In this document: piece by piece, positions 63,865 through 64,000 of the stretch
Position numbering within the stretch: the first letter of the stretch is position 1
How the letters are laid out: the number at the start of each line of letters is the position of its first letter
NCBI GenBank assembly: GCA_949318235.1
Contig: OX439131.1
Location: 12,579,200-12,643,199, forward strand
Direction: 5' to 3'
DNA from: Ecdyonurus torrentis
Lineage: Eukaryota; Arthropoda; Insecta; Ephemeroptera; Heptageniidae
Length of the DNA: 64,000 nucleotides
The notes under the pieces: generated by a model
Seen by the model: only the letters and a program-made list of their open reading frames with translations
Databases searched by the model: none
Told to the model about the DNA's origin: nothing
Program-made: the position numbers and the translations under genes

Positions 63865-64000
<136 letters not shown>

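Overview
The window is nuclear DNA from an animal, most likely an arthropod. It is very AT-rich, with dense microsatellites and large spliced genes. The lineage call rests on a Tret1-like sugar transporter, a fat facets/USP9X orthologue and TCAGT-type initiators. A crustacean would fit, but the sequence does not settle the group.

Layout: (1) 238-3602, plus strand: the last three exons of an MFS sugar (trehalose-type) transporter. (2) 8090-34127, minus strand: a complete-looking fat facets/USP9X deubiquitinase, read as 39 coding exons that stay in frame for about 2,663 residues. (3) 35895-38410, plus strand: a 536-residue leucine-rich-repeat protein, head-to-head with the deubiquitinase across about 1 kb. 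(4) 44023-54928, minus strand: a complete UDP-glucuronate decarboxylase (UXS1), 8 coding exons and 451 residues. (5) 55300-64000: AT-rich and microsatellite-rich, with one GC-richer patch (62145-62303) that may be the 3' exon of a minus-strand gene running off the right edge. The genes share no evident pathway.

The most interesting content is in introns and intergenic DNA. Several related repeat families (called C, D and E here) are fold-back elements with long inverted arms and 12-14 bp flanking direct repeats. They share a 3' terminus: a small hairpin followed by a T-run and CCTAATA or similar. Families C and E carry an internal cassette of a CCAAT box (in most copies), TATA box, initiator, a leader of about 60 nt and a hammerhead self-cleaving ribozyme. 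I count seven hammerheads, at 21036-21076, 28500-28555, 47102-47146, 47643-47692, 47787-47836, 47870-47920 and 53171-53220. Five lie in the sense direction inside introns of the deubiquitinase or UXS1. Hammerheads with very short stem III are known from Penelope-like elements and animal retrozymes, so I infer non-autonomous retroelements of that kind. No reverse transcriptase of that class is visible here.

Other mobile DNA: a pogo/Tigger-like element with TA flanks (10582-14845) that was itself hit by an APE-type LINE (10829-13970, with its own target duplication); two 3' fragments of a second LINE; and palindromic MITE-like families A, B, F and G. Intron and exon limits were read by eye from splice signals and reading-frame continuity.
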